Assembly: GCF_000298215.1 (NCBI RefSeq)
Contig: NZ_BAHD01000022.1
Location: 24,375-88,374, forward strand
DNA length: 64,000 nt
Source: Kineosphaera limosa NBRC 100340
GTDB taxonomy: Bacteria; Actinomycetota; Actinomycetes; Actinomycetales; Dermatophilaceae
Reading direction: 5' to 3'
The position numbers were made by a program, and so were the translations under genes. Position 1 is the stretch's first letter. Each line of letters opens with the position of its first letter. Of this stretch, positions 60,311 through 64,000 are shown piece by piece. The notes below the pieces were generated by a model, which searched no databases, was not told the DNA's origin, and saw nothing but the letters and a program-made list of their open reading frames with translations.

Positions 60311-61728
60311 CGTCCGCCCTCCGCCCGGTCTGCCCGACTCGTCGTCTCCGCCTCGGATGTCGTCGTGGAGACTACCGGCCCTGCGTCGGGCTGCTGCGCA
60401 CCGTGCCCGCCCGCCGGACCGTTCTCCCGCGCCGGTACCGGGGCATCCTCCGGTGCGTCGTGCTGGCGACTCGGCCAGGGCAACCAGACCCGCACGATGA
60501 AGGCCGCCCCGCGCACCCGCGCATCGAAGCGCCCGCCGGCCAGGGCCACCCGCTCGGCCATGCCGGGCAGGCCGCGCCCGCCGGAGGGCAGCGCATCCCG
60601 CACCCGGGTCAGGGGATTCGAGATCTCCAGGGTCAGCCCGTGCCCGGGGCCCCCGCCCAGGGTCACCGCGCAGGTCACGCCGGGCGCATGCTTGCGGGCG
60701 TTGGTCAGCGACTCCTGCACCACCCGGTAGGCGTGCCGGCCGGTGCTCGCGGGCAGGCTCACCGAGCGGGCCCACAGCGCGGGGTCGGCGGTCAGCGTCA
60801 CGTCCTGGCCGCTGCTGGTCAGCTCGGCGACGAGGGAGGGGATGGCGGACAGGCCGGGTTGCGGGGCCTCGACGGTCCGTTCGGGGTCGCCGTCCTCGCG
60901 GAGCACGCCGAGCACCTCGCGCAGCTCCTCCAAGGCCTGATGCGCGCCGCTGCGCACGACCTCGGCGGCGGCGCGCCGATCCTCCTCCGGTAGATCGGCG
61001 CGGTGCGCGAGCACGCCGGCGTGCATGGCGACGAGGGACAGGCGGTGGGCGAGCACGTCGTGCATCTCGCGGGCGATGCGGGCGCGCTCGGCGAGCCGGG
61101 CCTGGGCGACGCGGGCGGCCTGCTCACTGGTCGCCGTGCGCGCCTGCGTGCGCCAGCTGCGGACGAGCTCTCGCCGCGAGCCGGTGTTCCACCCCAGGAG
61201 CACGGCCACGAGGTAGACCAACCCGATGAAGCCGAAGCTGATCGCGAGGTCGACGAGCAACCCCGAGTCGGGTGCAGTGCCGCGCAGGCCCAGCACCGGG
61301 GTCATCACGGTCTCGTAGAACAGGGAAACCGCGCAGCCGACGCCACTGACCAGCAGAATCGAGGGCAGATGCCGTCGGGTCGCCACCGAGGTCAGCGCCA
61401 GCAGAGCGGCGGCCGACGCGAACATCGAAATCCCGGAGAGCAGCGCGGTCACGAGGGCGATCGTCATCGGCCAGCGGCGCCGGAAGGCGACGGCAACGAC
61501 AGCGATCTGGCCGACGACGAAGTCGACGAAGAGCAGCGCCGGCGCGCTCGGCGACGGCTGCGCGCCCTCCGCCAGCCCCCACGCGTTCGCGACGATCGCC
61601 GCGGAGAACAGCCACACCAGTGCACCCGCGCACCACACGAAGACCAGCCGCCAGGCGTGCCCCCACGCAGGCAGTCGGTCGAGGTCCGGATGGTTCACCT
61701 CGGCGGCGGTCGACGATGCGGGCGGCAT
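60307..61728 (-). CDS. Sensor histidine kinase (HisKA_3 type)
   Basis: 473 residues from ATG 61728, supported by a TAGTGT box 8 nt upstream; ATG 61791 would add a 21-residue non-conserved leader. Four or five membrane helices (about 28-200) are followed by a coiled coil ARTATSEQAARVAQARLAERARI, then the dimerisation/phosphorylation site REMHDVLAHRLSLVAMHAGVLA. An HATPase domain follows with HAYRVVQESLTNARKHAPG (N box) and GGRGLPGMAERVALAGG (G box). The sensor has no large extracellular domain, as in kinases that sense membrane stress (LiaS-, DesK-like). An unconserved Pro/Gln-rich C-terminal tail of about 55 residues is present. Confidence 0.92.
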   Translation of the reverse strand: MPPASSTAAEVNHPDLDRLPAWGHAWRLVFVWCAGALVWLFSAAIVANAWGLAEGAQPSPSAPALLFVDFVVGQIAVVAVAFRRRWPMTIALVTALLSGISMFASAAALLALTSVATRRHLPSILLVSGVGCAVSLFYETVMTPVLGLRGTAPDSGLLVDLAISFGFIGLVYLVAVLLGWNTGSRRELVRSWRTQARTATSEQAARVAQARLAERARIAREMHDVLAHRLSLVAMHAGVLAHRADLPEEDRRAAAEVVRSGAHQALEELREVLGVLREDGDPERTVEAPQPGLSAIPSLVAELTSSGQDVTLTADPALWARSVSLPASTGRHAYRVVQESLTNARKHAPGVTCAVTLGGGPGHGLTLEISNPLTRVRDALPSGGRGLPGMAERVALAGGRFDARVRGAAFIVRVWLPWPSRQHDAPEDAPVPARENGPAGGHGAQQPDAGPVVSTTTSEAETTSRADRAEGGR

Positions 61729-61736
61729 ACCTGTCA

Positions 61737-61742
61737 ACACTA
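61737..61742 (-). promoter_or_regulatory. -10 box (TAGTGT) of the kinase gene
   Basis: On the minus strand TAGTGT lies 8 nt before ATG 61728. Confidence 0.45.
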
Positions 61743-61892
61743 GGGGCCGCCGGCCGCGCACCCCACCGACCAGCGGGTACGGGCACCTCATCCTTTGGTA
61801 GGGGGTGCCGCGACCAGGCGTAGACCTTGGTCGCGGCCGAATCCTCCCGCCGGGGGATGTGCGCCCCGACCCGCGCGGCCGATGCTGGAAGC

Positions 61893-62798
61893 ATGATCCA
61901 GATCGAGAACCTCACCAAGCGCTACGGCGCCTTCACCGCGGTCGACGACATCACCTTCACGGCCCGCGCCGGTCGCGTCACCGGCTTCCTCGGCCCCAAT
62001 GGCGCCGGCAAGTCGACGGCGATGCGGATGATGGTGGGGCTCACGACCCCGACCTCCGGCACCGCGACGGTGCTGGGCCGCCCGTACCGCAGCCTGCCGA
62101 CCCCGTCCCGGCACGTCGGCGTCATGCTCGACGCCACCGCCCAGCACCCGGGCCGTACCGGCCGCGAGACGCTCTTCCTGGCGGCAACGATGGCCGGGCT
62201 GGGGCGCCCGGCGGTCGACGCCGCCATCGAGCGGGTGGGCCTGACCACCAAGGAGGCCGGCCGACGCGTCGGCAACTACTCCCTCGGAATGCGGCAGCGG
62301 CTCGGCCTGGCGGGCGCGCTCATCGGCGACCCGCGAGTGCTGATCCTCGACGAGCCCGCCAACGGGCTGGACCCCGCCGGCATCCGCTGGATGCGTGGCC
62401 TGTTGCGGGAGTACGCCGCGCAGGGCGGCACGGTGCTGCTCAGCTCACACCTGCTGCACGAGGTCGAGCAGATCGCCCAGGACCTGGTGATGATCGGCCG
62501 CGGCCGGATCGTCGCCCACGGCGCCAAGGACGAGCTGCTGCGCGCGGGCGGCACGATCGTGGACTCCCCGGATCGAGCGCGGCTGGGGGCGGCTCTGGAG
62601 GTCGCCGGGTGGGGGCCGAGCGCCCGCCCCGAAGGTGGCTTCGTCGTCGCGGCCGACGCGCAGGATGTCGCGCGCCTGGGCCTGACCGAGCAGCTGCTCA
62701 TCACCGAGCTCCGCAGCGCGGGCGGCGGCGGGCTGGAGGACATGTTCCTGCAGCTGACGGCCGACGACGCCCGCGAGGGCGTCGGGAACGCCGCATGA
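61893..62798 (+). CDS. ABC exporter ATP-binding protein (antibiotic-resistance type)
   Basis: 301 residues. The ATPase has Walker A LGPNGAGKSTAMRMM (about 36-50), the signature NYSLGMRQRLGLAGAL, Walker B VLILDEPANGLDP, the H loop SSHLLHEVEQIA, and an extra C-terminal domain of about 85 residues as in bacteriocin/bacitracin-type exporters (BcrA, DrrA). It hydrolyses ATP to drive the membrane partner encoded next (ATGA overlap). A GATGCT box sits 6 nt before ATG 61893. Its location beside a divergent two-component system suggests control by it, as in BceRS-like drug-sensing units. Confidence 0.93.
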   Translation: MIQIENLTKRYGAFTAVDDITFTARAGRVTGFLGPNGAGKSTAMRMMVGLTTPTSGTATVLGRPYRSLPTPSRHVGVMLDATAQHPGRTGRETLFLAATMAGLGRPAVDAAIERVGLTTKEAGRRVGNYSLGMRQRLGLAGALIGDPRVLILDEPANGLDPAGIRWMRGLLREYAAQGGTVLLSSHLLHEVEQIAQDLVMIGRGRIVAHGAKDELLRAGGTIVDSPDRARLGAALEVAGWGPSARPEGGFVVAADAQDVARLGLTEQLLITELRSAGGGGLEDMFLQLTADDAREGVGNAA

Positions 62799-63706
62799 AC
62801 ACCGCCACCAGCAGCACGCAGACCATTGACGAGGGGACCTCGATGAACAGCAGCACCGCCACCTCCGATGTGAACGCCCCAACCGGGGCCGCCTCGACGC
62901 CTCCGCGGGGTCGTGAGTCGGCGTCGTTGGACCAGGGCTTTCACCCCGAACTCGCCGACGTCGGGCCCGTGCCGTTCACCCGGCTCGTGCGCGTCGAACT
63001 GCGCAAACTCGTCGACACCCGCGCCGGCCGCGGCGTGCTGCTGGCGATCCTGGGGGTCACGGTCATCGCGATGGCCGCGGTGCTGTGGGTCAGCCGTGAG
63101 ACCGGCGCCGAGCTGGTGCCGCTGCTCATCGCCGCCAACATGCCGCAGGCCCTGCTCTTGCCGGTACTCGGCGTCATGACCGCCGCCAACGAATGGAGCC
63201 AGCGCACCGCGCTCGTCACCTTCAGCCAGGAGCCGCGCCGGCTGCGGGTCATGCTCGCCAAGGCCGTCTCGGCGGTGCTGCTGGGCCTCGGCGTGCTGGT
63301 CATCACCGTGGGCGTCGCGATGCTCGGCCACACGCTCTCGATGGCGCTGGTCGACGGTGGCCAGGTCGACCTGGCGATGGGTTGGGCGTTCCTGGCCAAC
63401 CTCACCTTCCTGCAGGTGCAGGGCGTGCTCATGGGCATCGCCTTCGGTGCCCTGGTGCTCAGCGTGCCGCTCGGCATCGTCGCCTTCTTCCTCGTGCCGG
63501 TCGTCACGAGCATCGTCACGATGCTCAGCTCCTGGCTCACCGAGCGCGCGGTCTGGTTCGACATGAGCGCGGCCAACCTGCCGCTGCTCGGCGACAACGC
63601 GCTGACCGCCCAGCAGTGGGCGCACGTCGGCTCGACCACCGCCCTGTGGGTGCTGCTGCCGCTGGCCATCGGCTTCTGGCGCGTCTCTCGCAAGGAAGTC
63701 AAGTAG
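62795..63706 (+). CDS. ABC-2-type exporter permease
   Basis: 303 residues. A 55-residue Ser/Thr-rich cytoplasmic tail is followed by FTRLVRVELRKLVDTRAGRGVLLAILGVTVIAMAAVLWV, which is the start of ABC-2 permeases. Then come about six helices in all, with EWSQRTALVTFSQEPRRLRVMLAKAVSAVLLGL in a typical cytosolic elbow. It makes the membrane channel for the ATPase encoded upstream. The exported compound is unknown, perhaps an antimicrobial or lipid. It ends in a hairpin 16 nt downstream. Confidence 0.9.
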   Translation: MNTATSSTQTIDEGTSMNSSTATSDVNAPTGAASTPPRGRESASLDQGFHPELADVGPVPFTRLVRVELRKLVDTRAGRGVLLAILGVTVIAMAAVLWVSRETGAELVPLLIAANMPQALLLPVLGVMTAANEWSQRTALVTFSQEPRRLRVMLAKAVSAVLLGLGVLVITVGVAMLGHTLSMALVDGGQVDLAMGWAFLANLTFLQVQGVLMGIAFGALVLSVPLGIVAFFLVPVVTSIVTMLSSWLTERAVWFDMSAANLPLLGDNALTAQQWAHVGSTTALWVLLPLAIGFWRVSRKEVK

Positions 63707-63722
63707 CCGAACCCCTCAAACC

Positions 63723-63760
63723 GCAGCGGCCCGGGTCTTCAGGGGGATCCGGGCCGCTGC
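63723..63760 (+). terminator. Terminator of the ABC exporter operon
   Basis: GCAGCGGCCCGG (63723-63734) pairs perfectly with CCGGGCCGCTGC (63749-63760); 14-nt loop. Confidence 0.8.
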
Positions 63761-63810
63761 CGTGCCCGAGGGGTGCGCCCGCTGCCGCAGCCTTCCCACC
63801 AGTCGACGGT

Positions 63811-63856
63811 TGCGGTCGCTGCCGAGGGTTGCCGTTGCGACCGCAACCCTCGGCAG
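63811..63856. repeat. Palindromic intergenic element, copy 4
   Basis: CTGCCGAGGGTTGC (63819-63832) and GCAACCCTCGGCAG (63843-63856) are a perfect 14-bp inverted repeat with a 10-nt loop. It is preceded by TGCGGTCG as in the copies near 3.1 and 12.7 kb. Confidence 0.75.
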
Positions 63857-63950
63857 GTACCGCAATAGCCACCAGTTGAGACGGAGGTATCGCCCGGCGC
63901 CAGGGGAGGGGCTGGCGCCGGGCGCGGGCACGGCGGGGAGAATCGGGGAC

Positions 63951-64000
63951 ATGCCTGCACGCCGCCGCATCGACCCCGCCGCCGGCGCCGCCGCGCTCGC
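63951..64000 (+). CDS. Start of an unidentified gene (cut by the window end)
   Basis: ATG 63951 follows a GGGGAG ribosome-binding site (63935-63940) and opens a frame beginning MPARRRIDPAAGAAALA that runs to the window edge. About 16 codons are too few to identify the product. The Arg/Ala-rich start is common in actinobacterial proteins. Confidence 0.4.
   Translation, partial: MPARRRIDPAAGAAAL

Noticed and set aside
61729..61791. Longer histidine kinase from ATG 61791
   Set aside because: The added residues are non-conserved and overlap the promoter-like TAGTGT box.

Overview
The window is a high-GC chromosomal segment of an actinobacterium, most likely a member of the Micrococcales (Dermatophilaceae/Intrasporangiaceae-like; the family is an inference). 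The signs are: an HspR/HAIR-controlled clpB, a class I lysyl-tRNA synthetase next to purA, a DUF3151 gene next to class II aldolase, a DUF222-HNH (13E12-type) gene, an LprG/P55-type lipoprotein and MFS pair, frequent GTG starts, and many TAnnnT -10 boxes only 6-8 nt before the start codon (probable leaderless mRNAs). No rRNA, tRNA, CRISPR, prophage or insertion sequence was seen.

Layout. 1-3.4 kb: 3' end of nagA, a macro-domain protein, a membrane protein, flavohemoglobin hmp. 3.4-5.5 kb: thiM-thiE (minus) and a small VTT/DedA-type membrane protein. 5.5-8.5 kb: an array of eight GTGACG-type motifs, then an HspR operator laid over a SigR/SigH-type promoter, then clpB. 8.8-12.6 kb: a secreted repeat protein and the lipoprotein/MFS pair. 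12.8-15.7 kb (minus): xthA, a GNAT protein, thiD, tenA. 15.7-17.5 kb: a DUF222-HNH pseudogene with two frameshifts. 17.8-22.7 kb: a five-gene operon with overlapping reading frames (PaaK/EhpF-like adenylate ligase, two tandem paralogous small proteins, a GNAT-like protein, an Acg-type nitroreductase). This is the best candidate here for an undescribed pathway. 22.8-26.8 kb: SDR, pyrE, LemA, DedA, a TrmH-family methyltransferase.

26.8-39.3 kb is a carbohydrate island. It has two LacI regulators, a plus-strand operon (two ABC permeases, a solute-binding lipoprotein interrupted by an in-frame TAG, a GH42 beta-galactosidase) and a converging minus-strand operon (Tat-type solute-binding protein, two permeases, a GH32 beta-fructosidase). 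Neither importer has its own ATPase, so a shared MsiK-type ATPase elsewhere is implied. Twin LacI-type operators lie on the promoter of the plus-strand operon, and a palindrome centred on AACGTT lies just downstream of the promoter of the minus-strand operon.

39.6-54.2 kb: fba, DUF3151, a lipoprotein, purA-lysS, a HelD-like helicase, a LuxR-type regulator, purD-purC, a spermidine-synthase-like protein, a POT peptide transporter. 54.3-58.7 kb (minus): a cytoplasmic BisC/TorA-type molybdoenzyme and, 1 nt downstream, a BCCT transporter. 58.7-64 kb: an LLM flavin oxidoreductase, a NarL-type two-component system, a divergent ABC exporter, and the first codons of a further gene. A family of GC-rich palindromic elements recurs at three intergenic loci (about 3.1-3.3, 12.65-12.73 and 63.8 kb).
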